DNA of 64,000 nt, taken from assembly GCA_028015205.1 (NCBI GenBank), contig JAPWFG010000025.1, positions 2,418,001-2,482,000 of the forward strand, written 5' to 3'. A program made the translations under genes and the position numbers. This DNA comes from Mytilisepta virgata (taxonomy: Eukaryota; Mollusca; Bivalvia; Mytilida; Mytilidae). Positions 1-12,300 of this stretch are shown here, piece by piece. Positions within the stretch are counted from its first letter, which is position 1; each line of letters opens with the position of its first letter. The notes beneath the pieces are model-generated. The model saw only the letters and a list, made by a program, of their open reading frames with translations, was not told where the DNA came from and ran no database searches.

Positions 1-506
1 TTATTTACCTCTTAATTGTATGTAGGCAAACGATTCAAAATGTATATGTTTGTTTATTCAAGTACATAACGTTTTATCTGTTTTAGCCACCAAGTATATT
101 TACTTGCAAGAGAACGTTAAAAAATATTCTGATCATTTGAGAATAATAATTATTATTTTACTTTACTATAACAATTACTGGTAAAATAACTACGTTGCTT
201 TGAGTGTGCAAATCAAATAACTACAGTTTTTTCTCCGCCAGTGGAAAATAACCAGTTATCTTACTCTCGTCGAATTACCCGATCATTAATGAGAGCAAGA
301 TTACTCTCTAGAATCGACGAAAACGTAATATTTTGTCAAGGAGTTTAGTTCAGTATAATAATAACGTTGTGGCCTTCAGAAGGCGGTAATATCCATAATT
401 ATTTAATCTCGAAAGGGTTATTTTTCCTTGGAACAGAGGCCCTAGGAAAAATCACCCTTCCTCGATTTAATAAGTATGTATATTACCTTCTTCTGAAGCC
501 CATCAT
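1..506. other. AT-rich intergenic start of window
   Basis: No gene recognised. The short reading frames lack splice context or family similarity. The stretch is plain AT-rich sequence up to the palindrome at 507. Confidence 0.5.
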
Positions 507-540
507 TATACCCGCACTTTCGAATGAAAGTTCGGGTATA
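507..540. repeat. Short palindrome, edge of a dispersed repeat
   Basis: TATACCCGCACTTTC and its near-perfect reverse complement (one mismatch) are separated by GAAT, giving a 15-bp-arm hairpin. I recall similar palindromes next to GTCC-rich microsatellites in bivalve repeats; that association is from memory. Confidence 0.6.
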
Positions 541-552
541 TTGTCGTTGCGG

Positions 553-590
553 TCGTCCGTCCGTCTGTCCGTCTGTCCGTCCGTCCGTCA
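553..590. repeat. GTCC/GTCT tetranucleotide microsatellite
   Basis: About nine units of GTCC with two GTCT variants, directly after the palindrome at 507-540. Probably part of the same dispersed repeat. Confidence 0.8.
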
Positions 591-639
591 TACTTTCCTG
601 TGCAGCAAACTCCTTCACTTTTTAATTTTTACCCATTTT

Positions 640-1130
640 TTGTGCCATATTGTTGCTTACTAACTGTAGAAGCGCAATAAGGTTTTGGAATTCCAAATTT
701 TTAAAAGAGGGCCTGGAGGGACCAAAAAGTGCCAAATTATACAAAGAGCCTGGTGACGTGAACTCCTCTTTCATTTTTGAATTCAAGTCATTTTTATTGT
801 TGCCATACTGTTGCTTACCAACTGTAAATGCGCAATAAGGTTTTGGAATTCCAAACTTTTTAAAAAGGGGTGGGAGGCACCAAAAAAGGCCGAAACAGAA
901 AAAAAAACATAATTACTAAAATAACTCTGTCATATTGTTGCTTGCTAACGGCAGATGCGCAAAAGGTTTTGGAATACCAAATTTCTAAAAGGGGCCTGGG
1001 AGGGACCAAAAAACGGCCAAAACAGACAAAGAGCCTTGTGCGCAATAAGGTTTTGAAATACCAAATTTTTTTAAAGGGGGTGGAGGGACCAAAAAGGGCC
1101 GAAACAGAAAAAAGACCATATTACTAAAAT
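640..1130. repeat. Tandem array of a degenerate 100-150-bp unit
   Basis: Four diverged units share the order: TTGTTGCTTACTAACTG, then GCGCAATAAGGTTTTGG, then a G-rich block ending GGAGGGACCAAAAA, then GGCCGAAACAG. Units begin near 650, 805, 931 and 1038. Short reading frames crossing them are repeat translations, not genes. Confidence 0.75.
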
Positions 1131-4100
1131 TTTATCTATGGAAAAAAATGAAGAAATTTGTGAATTTCATTTAAGGGGCTATAGTGGGTTGTGATATATT
1201 TGTGAAAAGGTTATTTATTACAGATGCAAATTGTAATGCTAAGCATGCTTTTATTTTGCATTTTTAGGATTTAAAGGGCCAAAAAGATAGATTACAGTAA
1301 AAGTGGGTTGTGATATATCTCTGCAAAGGTTATTCGTTACAGATGCAAACTGTAATGCAATCGAAACTGAAAATGTTAAGAATGTTTGTTTACAAATAAT
1401 GTCGGGTGCGGGTATAGCTGTCGTTCCAACAGCCCCTACCTCTAGTTTTAAATTGTTATTAGTTATTCTTGTGGTGTTTTTTTAAATCTAAGTTTCCTTG
1501 TGTAGTTCTATTAGATGTTGATTGCAAAGTAAAGGTGAATGCTATTTAAGTTGAGAAAACTTTTTCGGGAAGAAATATTTTACTGGTTGAATGCTTCCCA
1601 CACGGGAAACAACATTTTCTGTGCACACGGTGCATTACACTGTGGGATATTTTACTTTCGATTGTGAAGAAAATCGGCTGTTTTGGAGTACTGTTCGAAA
1701 AATTAAATCCTCATGCTGATCGAAAATTCAAATAAAAAATTTAGACAAAATTCGAGTCTCTGGTAAATTTTAAAACTTTTCATCGTGAGGGTTTTCTTAA
1801 ACTATCTAAATTTTTTTTTTGATAATTGATCAACATTAGGTGAAATTTATTTTATTTTGTCAAGTATTGTGCTTCCCCGTCACGAGATTATCAACAAATT
1901 GGAAACATTAAAGCTCTGGATATCCATGTCAAACATGGAAAATAATTAGTCGAATTGCTCGCTCTAAGGCTAACACTAAGAATTTAGGTTGGAAGTTGCC
2001 TATAACATGTATGATGTACATTTATACTCTAAATGTGAATGTCAAAGGGCAATTGATTTTTTTTCACCGAAAATTATAAACTATTGTACTATCTTATTCC
2101 TCCAGTTTTTGCTCTTTTGTTATATCATTTTATAAAGGGGTCAAAAAGGAAACTTTGTATCATTTGGGTTTTTTTTACTTTAAAGAAGTCTTAGACCTCA
2201 GACTTTACTCTGGATCTACGGACAAAATCAAACATTGCAGCAACAGTCAAAGAATAAATTTCCCTTTAAGATTGATACATACACAGGTTATAATAATTCT
2301 ACTTATTTCTGCTGGTTTCATACATTAAACGCTGTTTTTTTTTATCTATCGCTGAAGATTAAAAGTTGAGGGCTGTTTTGCTTTAAGTTTCAATTTTACA
2401 GAATATTCTCAGTGTTTTACGGATGTGGTATCTTTTGCCGGTATTGGATTGGGTACTTGAATACAATTGGTTGTACGTAAATGAACCAAAACCTCGTGTA
2501 ACGTGCCAAACGCGATCGGGTGAGTGTAATGTGTGAATCGTGTTGGTGCAACGTGTAAATCGTGCGCGCGTAGTTTGCTTTTTGTTAGAAGGAGAGAAGA
2601 CGTGTAACATGTAGGAGATTTTATTGGTTTAGACAAATGTTAAAACGTGTGAACTAAAAGCATGTTTCGAACTCGAAATAAAAGATCGTCAGAACAAACG
2701 TTCAAAGGTGTCAACATTTTATTTCATATATTGTTTTCAAACCAAATTATGCTCAATGATTGAATAATTTACATTTGTATTTTAAGATAAATATCATGTG
2801 TACGGGATTATTAATCACGTGAATCGTGTGAGTGCACGAGTTCACTTTTCTACGATAATAATCATTTAAACATACCTCATTCTTTTTCGAAAAGTATTCC
2901 TCAAAACAGTCGATTTGCTTCCCGACTTAAAAGGAAATATCCCACAGTGCTATGCATAGAAATATTGCTTTCGTATTGGGCTTCAAGTAAAATGTTGCTT
3001 CCTCAACTCTTAATGCTACTAACAGGTTTTAAGAATATGATCTAATGGGGGGAATTCTAAAGCAAGATACATAAACACGGAATTTCATTTCAATTTTATG
3101 CAGCTTTTTTCCCAATGTCTGGTTTAATCCAAAAATGAGATTCTCTATATTTTAAAACTTCATTCAATTTTTAAAGATCGATTGCTACTAATCTATGGAA
3201 AAATTTATTCATTTTATATAATTATATGTTTACATTAGTACCAATTTTTAATAGGATATACTCAAAAATATATCTTTTTGAGTTTTACTGATAACCTTTG
3301 GTTAATTCTGGTGGTTTGAAGTATTCCGATATAAGACAATATATCGTTTGGTATAGCCCTTTTCAAAAACTCATTTCAGGTATCACGAATCTGACTCAAA
3401 AATTAAAATTTGAAGTAACTTATTGCTGGGAGGTACTACTGGTACAAAACATTACATGCAAATTAAGGGATACAGAACATCTAAGGGAGTTAACTCTTTA
3501 AAACTCTTTAAAAATCAGCTGAAAGTTTTTATTACATACTATTAGTAAAGAAGAATCAAGCTCCTCAATAATCAGAATTAATGTTTATCAAACTGCTATA
3601 TATCCAGTGAAATTAATCCCGTAAATTGTGTTGTTAAAATTTCTTGAAATTTTTATAATTTTTTCAACAGGTCAAAGTAAATATTTCATCAACATTTTAT
3701 GAAAATTAAACGAGCCAAATCTATTTAGTCAAAGTGTTGGGTACCTCCTTAACAAGTTTTAAAAACAGCTCATCCTTTACTCTTCATTGCAGCAAACCAG
3801 TACTACGTGCCAGAACATCCCAGCAAGGAAAATAAATTGGTTCAAATTTTAGTTTTAGAGTCAGAATCGAATGAGTTTCTGAAATGGCTATTCCGTAAAT
3901 AATTGTAGATGGTATAATTATGAAATATCGGCAAAATAATACCAGAGTGACAAAAAAAATCGTATACTATCAGTTTAGGTTTCTTCAGATCAGTTCAGTA
4001 AATGTATTGCTATGGTATCGCAAAGGGTACCAAGGATACTAAATTATTTTTTGATGAATTTAGTACCAATTTAACATACATTTCTTTTATGCAAAATTTA

Positions 4101-4324
4101 ATGCACAATTTTTGCAAGTTTCTACGATTTGGGACTCATCATTTGTGTCAAAGGCAAAAAATGTTGAAAAGCAGAGCAATCGCGAACTTAGAATAAATCT
4201 AAAAAGTAAAAAATATCTATTTCTTGCTAGAGTGAAATAGTAAAAACTGAGCTGATGATACCCAAGGAAACTTGGAGTGCACCAGCAGCTGTACACATCT
4301 TGTAACGTAAAGGTTAACATTTTT

Positions 4325-4510
4325 AGCGTCTGTACATCGTCCGTACAACGTATGTTCAGCGTCTGTACGTCGGTCGTTCAGCAATTTAATAGCGTTTAAC
4401 GTTTCGTTGATGGTACACTTTTATCGTTTGGTAAATGGTATATCGTTCGTCGTTCTGTTTAACGTTTGGTTCAGCGTACATCGTTCGTACGGCGTATCCT
4501 TCTGTTATTG
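4325..4510. repeat. Degenerate CpG-rich CGT/GTAC short-motif repeat
   Basis: Variants of TTCAGCGT, CGTCCGTAC, TATCGTTCG and TTTAACGTTT recur irregularly. CpG density is far above the flanking DNA. It looks like an old simple repeat; no coding or structural role is evident. Confidence 0.55.
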
Positions 4511-4751
4511 GTCGTATAAGCAGACCACGCCTCTTCTATGTGAAAACAGATTTTAGCCCTCCCATTTCATAAATAATAATAATAATAAATAAATAAATAA
4601 ACACTTAGTCAGGAAAGGAATACTATAGGCCTTCTAATGAGTGATCATTTGACAGAATTCGGCAAAGGCTGACAAAAACGTAATAAATTCATTATTTCTG
4701 CAAATTAATGAACTACATATTGATTTATTTTATTTTTTTTTTATTCATGCA

Positions 4752-4770
4752 ATATATATATATATATATA
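4752..4770. repeat. (TA)n microsatellite
   Basis: About nine uninterrupted TA units. A similar run is at 7,392-7,409. Confidence 0.85.
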
Positions 4771-5739
4771 GTGTAAAATTATAGAACAAAGCCATTTTCA
4801 TTACAGGATAATTGCTTTTCAAAGGGCCAAGTGCATTAAGCCCGAGCTATGCAGTGTTTAGACGGCCCCCTTTTTTATAAAAAAATATCTTTCAAATGAA
4901 CTTTTTCTACTAAATTAGAATAAAAAGCAATAAGCACTACAACCTCAAAGTTTTATTCTAGCTCAATGGAATATTTATTTTCATACAAAATTCTAAAAAA
5001 AGGAATCGATATCAAGTAGCTTGGAGCATAGATATTACTAATTAAATGTTTATTTGTTTTGGGTTTTTTTTTTCTCTCATTTCTTTGCTTTCCATACTAA
5101 GACATTGCTATGAAAATTAATGAAATGTCGACAAACATTTCCATTGTATGGTTTCAGAGGACTCAAATGTCTTAATTAGTGAGCTCGTTGACAATTGATC
5201 TTCTGTGAGTTACCCTGTTGCTAGCGTTCAAAATCAAAGGTAGGTAACTGACTACGGCTATCCTTGCAGTAATTATCTATAGGAAAGAATAGGCTTTATC
5301 CTTAGGGACATAATAAAATGACCTGCATTCTTTTAAAATGTATACCAATTTACATGTAAAAGAAATTTCAGGGGACCACCTAGTGTTTAATGATCGATAA
5401 GCAACCAAGAGAACAGGTGGAAGGAATCATTTCTTAGTAGATTTTAAATCCTACGGTTTGATAAATATCAAATAGAAACAAACATTTTATAACAAGAAAA
5501 TATAAAATTTTAAAAAGTCTATTGCAGAATAATGGGCTGAAATAATAAAATTTAATCACATAAAAATTTAATTTATTTATTGAATTAAATACATGTAAAA
5601 AGACGTAATCAATCGAGCAATCCCGAATTGGTATTGTTATGTTGATTTTAGCATGTGATTGTCTAGTCCATGCGACCTTAATTCTGTAGCGTGGCTCACT
5701 TTTACAATGGACTTCAAGGAGAGAGGACATTACGTTCAA

Positions 5740-6330
5740 AGTTTAAGATATGCCTAGAATTGCTCGGAAGAGAAATGCAAGACCCGCAGTGCCACAGCAC
5801 CGAAGACGGGAACGAGGACGAGGATGTCGAAATGTTGAACGTAATCCACCACAGAGGCATGCACAAGCCCAGCTTATTCCAACTATTGATCCTGCAACCA
5901 ACCTGTTCAAGGACCAGCAGAGTTTCCACAAGGAAATATTGTACCGGTTAATGTACCATTTCCAGAGCCTATTAATGTTCCAGCGCCCGAACCAGTCGAT
6001 ACACCGGCCCCTGTTTTAAGCCCGGTACTCAATAGTGAGCTTTATTTTGACCCCGTTCGTATACCAAATCAGTCCTGGTGCGATGTTTATATTACACAAA
6101 ATTTAAAAGAAAAAAAAAGAGAATATATCGATTTGTCATTGCTCTTATACCAAAATTTTTTCAGTTAAGTAGATAAACCTCAAGGTGTTGCCAGTTTTTG
6201 TAACGAGACTGATGCACTAGTTTTTAAATCGAACAAAAATAATAGGACACAAATTATCAAAAATCTTGATCCATGGACTGACGCCTTTATTAATTACATG
6301 TACAAGAAAAAAATTTTGGAGATTTCCTAA
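5740..6330 (+). pseudogene. Degenerate gag-like mobile-element ORF fragment
   Basis: An Arg-rich segment (5,750 onward) is followed, after a frame change near 5,900, by a Pro-rich stretch and then YIDLSLLLYQNF, a stop near 6,164, and DPWTDAFINYM about 40 residues later. The order of Pro-rich linker, a Leu-rich helix and a W-x-x-AF motif resembles the N-terminal ORF of retroelements common in molluscs and cnidarians. At least one frameshift and two stops make it non-functional. The family assignment is tentative. Confidence 0.35.
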
Positions 6331-7029
6331 TCTTGCAATAGAATAAGACCATTATAAGAGGCACAAATGTTGGATTTGACACAAACGTTACGATCAACAA
6401 TTCCGACTGAGAATAGCAAATAATCCTAATGGATCTTCGGCATCAATTAATGGTATTCTATGGTATACTATAATTGCAAAAAAGAAAACAGTATTTTTGA
6501 AAAATATACTGTAACCATTAATTGATGTTAAATATGAATATTTCATAATATACGAAATATCTACTTTTATCCTGCAACCAGCCTATTTAAAGTTTGTATT
6601 ATGCACCTTAAAAGTGCCTTATCAAATAAGCTACACATGTTCAGTTTTCATGATTTTCCCCAAAATATAACATTTTTATCGTTGCAGGATGAAAACATCA
6701 TATGTACATTGTTGGAAAATATATATTTTCTTACAATGTAAATCTGTTGTTTATATCTAAATTGTATTTTTATATAAAGATAAATGTACTTTAAAATTGT
6801 GACAATATCTCCATGAAGCAAACATTAACAACCCTATAATTTATAATTCAATGGCCATTGACACATGTAGTAATAATATAACATAACAAGAGTTGACAAG
6901 CAACATTGTCTCGCCGCCTTCTACTAATGATTATTATCTTGTTACAAACAGTTACATTAAAGCAAAATTTCAACAAGAGTCAATATTGTACTGTTCCACG
7001 CACAGACTGACATATATATATCTAACGAT
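6331..7029. other. AT-rich intergenic DNA
   Basis: I see no gene, strong repeat or RNA structure in this stretch. Confidence 0.45.
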
Positions 7030-7031
7030 TA

Positions 7032-8055
7032 CCCTTAGCAAAAATGAATTTTTGCAGCAAGCTTGACGCTGGCCTGCATCAAACCTGCTGCAAGCAAATC
7101 TTTTTGGCAGGAATCAAGATTATATGTTCGCAGATGTTTGTAGGTAGTCGCAACCTTCTTGCGAACAACGCAGAAAATCAATATTTGCAAGAACATTCCA
7201 GAAAAACTAATTAAACCTGAGCATGCTTAGTTTCCACTTCCTGTTAGTTTAAATTTGAAATTGATGGGAATGACCACGAGCTAAGTTGTTCTATGAATAG
7301 CTGCATAATTTGAAGAAACAAAGGTGGTATTCCATGAAGTACCATGTCTCATTTATGTTGATTTAAACACAAAATTCATTGTTCAATGTTTTATATATAT
7401 ATATATATAATAATGTATAATTATGGCAATTACAGTTGCATGCATGTATAATTAAAAACTGAAATCAATATAAGTATATATACCACATCTATAATTTGTA
7501 TTATGGAACTTTTTTTTAATTTAGGACGAATAGCAGCTAAATGGAATGGTTGCTAATTTTTGTTGTGAATTTACACATGCAGACAATTGTGTCTTCACAA
7601 ACTGAATTCTTCCAACAAAAGACTTCAGATATATCATAAATGACAATAAATGCAGCTGAAATATTCATGCCCACCTAAGCCATTTATTTCTTTATTTTCC
7701 TATAATACAATAGCCATGTTTGATGATCATTGCAAAGTTTGATAATCCATACAAGAATTGATGTGTATTATGTGTATAGAATTCTAATTTTTATATATAT
7801 AGTGTAATTCTGCAACATTGCTAAGGCTACCTATGTTTGCCGCAGATCTGATGCGATAAAAATTTGTATTAGTCAAAATCTTTCTCCGACCTGCTGCGAT
7901 GTTCGCAGAAACATCGCACAAGCCATATAAGAAATTTTATTAGTTTGCGGCAAGTTTGCAGCAATACTTATTTGCATGGTAAACATATTGCAGCACGTCT
8001 GCCGCAAACATTTGCTGCAGAAACATTCGCAGGAAGACTTTTGTTTCGGTAAGGG
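7032..8055. mobile_element. Candidate non-autonomous DNA element (MITE-like)
   Basis: The left end CCCTTAGCAAAAATG and the right end, read inverted, CCCTTACCGAAACAAAAG are similar, and both are bordered by TA, compatible with a TA target duplication. Both ends are rich in GCAGCAA/TTTGCGGCA motifs in opposite senses, and the centre is AT-rich with no coding capacity. The inverted repeats are imperfect, so this could be a decayed element or two unrelated pieces. Confidence 0.4.
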
Positions 8056-8057
8056 TA

Positions 8058-9159
8058 TTCAATAAATCAAATAAAATTTGACTCCTCATATGTTTTTCCT
8101 GACAAAAAAAACGGCTATTGACAAAATGCACAGAAGTCAGTAATTGACTTAATTTATATCAAGTTCAAGTGACATATGTCAGATGATATGTAAACCTAAC
8201 ATTAACTGCACACAGTAAATATGCGATTCCAAAACATCCCTTTATCAAATAAAATATTCTATGGTAAGTGATGTTTTATCTTATTAGAAACTGAATACAT
8301 CGATTTTGAAAATATGCATCAGTTCACCAATACATGTTTTCTGTTTCTTTTCTTTGGATCATTTTGTCGATTTATCACTCTGCACAGGATAGAAAATCTT
8401 CAAAAGCGAAATTAATAACTCAGAGGTTGAATAGCATATTCAAATGTCAAAAATAACTAAAAGTACCATCTTAAAAACAAAAAAAAAGAACAGGTGTTAT
8501 CTGATAGTTATCCTGGATCTATGTAAAGACTTTCATTTATCGCTAAAATTAAATATTAAAAACTTGTTATATATACTTATTAAATGTCAATTAATGGAAA
8601 AGAATAATTTTAATTCATTCCCTTTAATATTTCATCAGATGACTTTCATGGTATCAATAGCTCTTGAAATACTGAGTGTTAGAGTAGTGGTCGTTAAAAA
8701 ATTAGCCTTTTCTAAAATCTAATTTTAAAGCTTTGTTTTAAATCTCAAAAAGAGGCAAACCAAGCGTGCACAGATTATGGTAAGAATTATAACATATATA
8801 TTGTTTTCTTCAGTAGGAATTTGAAATATCATCAAAATTGTCTTCATCCAGTCCAAAAAGGATATATGAGGTCATAAGATTTCTCGATCAGAAAAGTACG
8901 TACATTTCGTTATAGTTATCACAAATTACTTTTACCAGATACAAACAATTTCATTTTCTTTAAAAAAAAACAGTCTATTAAAAACATAAAGGCTTATTCC
9001 AGTGATAGAAAATGTGTGCCACTTTGTTAAATAAAAGGACAAGAATGACAAATTAAGATTATGCTCTATGCATTTTTTATTAACAACATAGCATGTTATT
9101 TTAATTATTTAGCAGTATACTTCAGGACAAATTTTATCATATGAAATATAGGTGTGAAG
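8058..9159. other. Upstream region of the LRR gene
   Basis: No exon recognised, and the reading frame at 8,444-8,722 has low-complexity AT-rich composition. The promoter and 5' UTR of the LRR gene should lie here or beyond. A possible splice acceptor (TTATTTAG) ends at about 9,112, so a separate non-coding first exon further upstream is possible. Confidence 0.4.
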
Positions 9160-9317
9160 ATGAAATACACAGAAACGTTTCTGCTCATGATAATTACGAT
9201 GTTAGAAAAAGGCAAGTGTGAATCTAAACCATGCAATACAGCGGTATCTGAGGTTGTTTGTAAGAAGTATGGACTAACTACAGTTCCACATGGATTCACT
9301 GAGGATAATTTGGTTAT
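9160..9317 (+). CDS. LRR gene exon 1: signal peptide and LRR N-cap
   Basis: ATG at 9160 opens MKYTETFLLMIITML, a short hydrophobic signal peptide. It is followed by a Cys-rich cap with C-x4-C and later VVC, then GLTTVPHGF, the usual transition into the first LRR. The exon ends after AT (phase 2) at donor GTGAGA, and the A opening exon 2 restores Ile. It is short and easily missed because no long frame covers it. Confidence 0.8.
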
Positions 9318-12300
9318 GTGAGACTTAAAATTTTTTATCATTATATCTAGAGTGGTTTAAAGGAAGAGAATGAAATGTGAAATAAGTGTTGCTGTACATC
9401 TTTCACTTAGGGAAATAACATAATAGACGCAAAACAATGGGTGTCGATTAATAACCTAAATACATAATTCTTCACATTAATTTATTTTGATAAAGCAAAT
9501 AACAAAATAATTAAGTTTGATATAAAAAATCATGGAACATTTATTTTGGAGTTTATTGACTGTACCCTTCAATTTCATTGCAATCGCTAGAGATCTATTT
9601 TGTTTAACTTCGCAATGATTGATTGATTGTTGTTTAACGTCCAGTGGCAAATATTTCATGCTTCTTCAGGACGAGAACTAGTTGAATTGATCAAAACAAT
9701 CCAAACAGAGATGGGACGGGACAAACGAAGAACCAGTTTTGACTGCCACTGTAAAAGGAGGATGGTTGGATAGGGTCGGATTATTTAACCTTCTGTAGTG
9801 GCCACCAGCCTACTCTTTTTCGAAAACTACAGAAAAAGTCTTTAGCGTTCATGGAGCGTGGCTTTCTCCAAACACGTTACCCACTATGGTCAGAAGTCGG
9901 GTTTTCCGTATTATGACCTGACACCCCCCCCCCCCCCCCCCCCCCCAATAAGACTGTCTCCCCTATCCTCCACCTGGGGACGCGCTAGGTACTAGCATAA
10001 CGTTTTAATTTTATTTTTTGTTTAAAATATACAACTACATTAATAATAACAGGAGCCAGTATCAAAAAAAGAAAAACAGCACGATTAACATATTTGAAGA
10101 AATGTCAGTTTAAACTGTAAACCTAAAATAAATCCACGTTTATTTTTGTAAAATAAATTAAGGTACGAAAAATACGATTAAAATATTTTGCTTTGCTGAA
10201 AATTTACTATTGGTGCCCTGTTTTATGCAAAGTTTTGCTCTGATCGGGTCTGAAATATCCGAGAACGCTTGCAAACAAAGAGTGACTGGAGAAAATGTAA
10301 TTATTATAATAATAACCATAATTAATTAACTACTGTATCATTGGCTTTAATACGACTAAAAATTTCCTTTTAATACAGAATCATCAACTCAGCCGATATC
10401 TAGTTTTTGCTGCATTGGCCGACTTGTACTCGGCCAATATAGGCTTGGTCGATTTTCCATAGACATTAGATTAAATACATACAAAACTCCGAAATCTTGA
10501 CATTACGTATATTACGTATATCTATTGGCTGATCTAATTTTAAGTAGGGTGCTTCAAAATTGATAATATATAATTAATAACTGATAATTATAAATTTTTC
10601 AGTAATAGGTCTGTCTAGAAATATCTTCCTAACCCTTTCAATGAATGTACATTTTCTGATTTTAAATCGCATATATATTAACTAATTTTCAATGAGTTGA
10701 TTCAGAAGAAAAAATTCACCAATAATTAATATATATTGTGAATACTAGTTAATCAATAAAGATATGATTGTATGGTTGTTTCTGTATAGTTCTTGTTATT
10801 GGTCCTCTTTGGCCATCTTTGATTTTTCAAAATGGTGTCTATATCATTTTCGATGATGCTGAACATTCTACGCTATAACCAAGCTGTCCAGAATTGTTTT
10901 CTGTTTTGGAAAATCGTTTTAAACTTTGAGGGTGGCCATTTTGAAAATCTTGGGGGAACATAAGTAATGTTACGACTTATCAAAATTGTGTAATTAAGCA
11001 ATTTCGCATTCGAACCATGCAAAATTTATCGTTACATTTAACAATTCTTTGTCAAATTTATTACTAAATCATGTTACCTCATTCAGTGTTGATAAGGACA
11101 AGATCTTTGAGGTACGGAAATATATCTTTATTTAAATACGGTAATAATTAATTTAGACAATTTAAAGAGTTATTAATAAATTGGAACAAAATGTCCTATC
11201 ATTCAATTTAGCACTAGAAACCGATTTTTATCTTAACATGCATTGCATGTCTTGTTTAATCTTGAATGGCTTGATTTTTACAATTTCTCACATGTTAGAC
11301 AAACTCGGAATAACAAGATCACGTGAATCAAAACAATATATAAACAGGTTGTCGAGTAGTCAATCAAGACTGGTTCAGACCATTCCATAAAAGATAAGAA
11401 TGAATTACTCAATGTTTGAGTTGGCCTGAACAGATATTAGCCTTTTTCTATCGATCTTCATTGACTGCCTTGTCGTGCTGTGGTATTTTTATCTTAATTT
11501 TAACTCAGGTATAAAGTTGAAGAAAATTAGGATAAACTCAGAATCAAGATCAGAATTGTTACTACTGTAGTGTAGATTTTCCAAAACACATTGCTATTTA
11601 TTCCTCGAACGAAGGTCAAATGAAGGTTTCCATACAGTACTGCTGTGTACATGTGTATGTCCATCACATCTCAATGTGTGTTATGTTTAAATTTGCATTT
11701 TAGAGACTTGTCACATAATGAAATAGAAACAGTTCCTGTAGGTGTGTTTGACACAGCAACACAAGTCTTTAAACTGTGAGTAAAATTAATTATGAATATG
11801 AATATATTTACGAATATATTTATATAAGTTAACTTATACTATTTTGTATATTATATATCCAACTCAATCGGACACAGTGTGCATATTTAATTTTTGGTAA
11901 ATGAATGTACAATAGGGTAATGCAACATTGATATAAAATCCACCCTCATAGTGCATAATTTTGAAGATGAACCGTGAGACCTACATGTATGTACATAGTA
12001 TCAGGTTTTCTGCAAACGTATATCGCAAAATATCAGCCGCGAGACACAATGTGAAGCTTTTTCGGCGAGTGAGCGTAGCGAACGAGCCAAAAAGCTTCAT
12101 ATTGTGTCGAGCGGCTTATATTTTACAATGTTTGTTTGAAGAAAACTTGATGATAAATTTATCGTATTGTTAAGTAGCAATCTAAATGGAATTTCTTACT
12201 TTTCTACGGCCATGGGCCTATAACCGGATGTTTTCCTGATATATTCGGGTCAACGTTGGGTCAAACATTATGAATTCGCTCATATATTCTGGTCAGCTCA

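Larger units (their letters stand above)
1131..5680. other. Intergenic stretch, no gene recognised
   Basis: No convincing exon in 4.5 kb. Visible structure: a run of CGTG-rich short motifs at about 2,420-2,840, a CpG-rich GTACGTCG-like stretch at 4,325-4,510, an ATT/AAT microsatellite at 4,570-4,600 and a TA microsatellite at 4,752-4,770. Confidence 0.5.
9318..11703 (+). other. Intron 1 of the LRR gene
   Basis: Contains a dispersed repeat with a poly-C tract (9,611-9,990). The remainder is AT-rich, with no extra LRR exon recognised. Confidence 0.6.

Noticed and set aside
867..1127. Reading frame with repeated GGTKK/GPK motifs
   Set aside because: Translation of a tandem repeat array, with no start context or splice signals.
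8444..8722. 92-aa Lys/Ile/Leu-rich frame as a small gene
   Set aside because: Composition follows the AT-rich background; no domain, splice partner or promoter sign.
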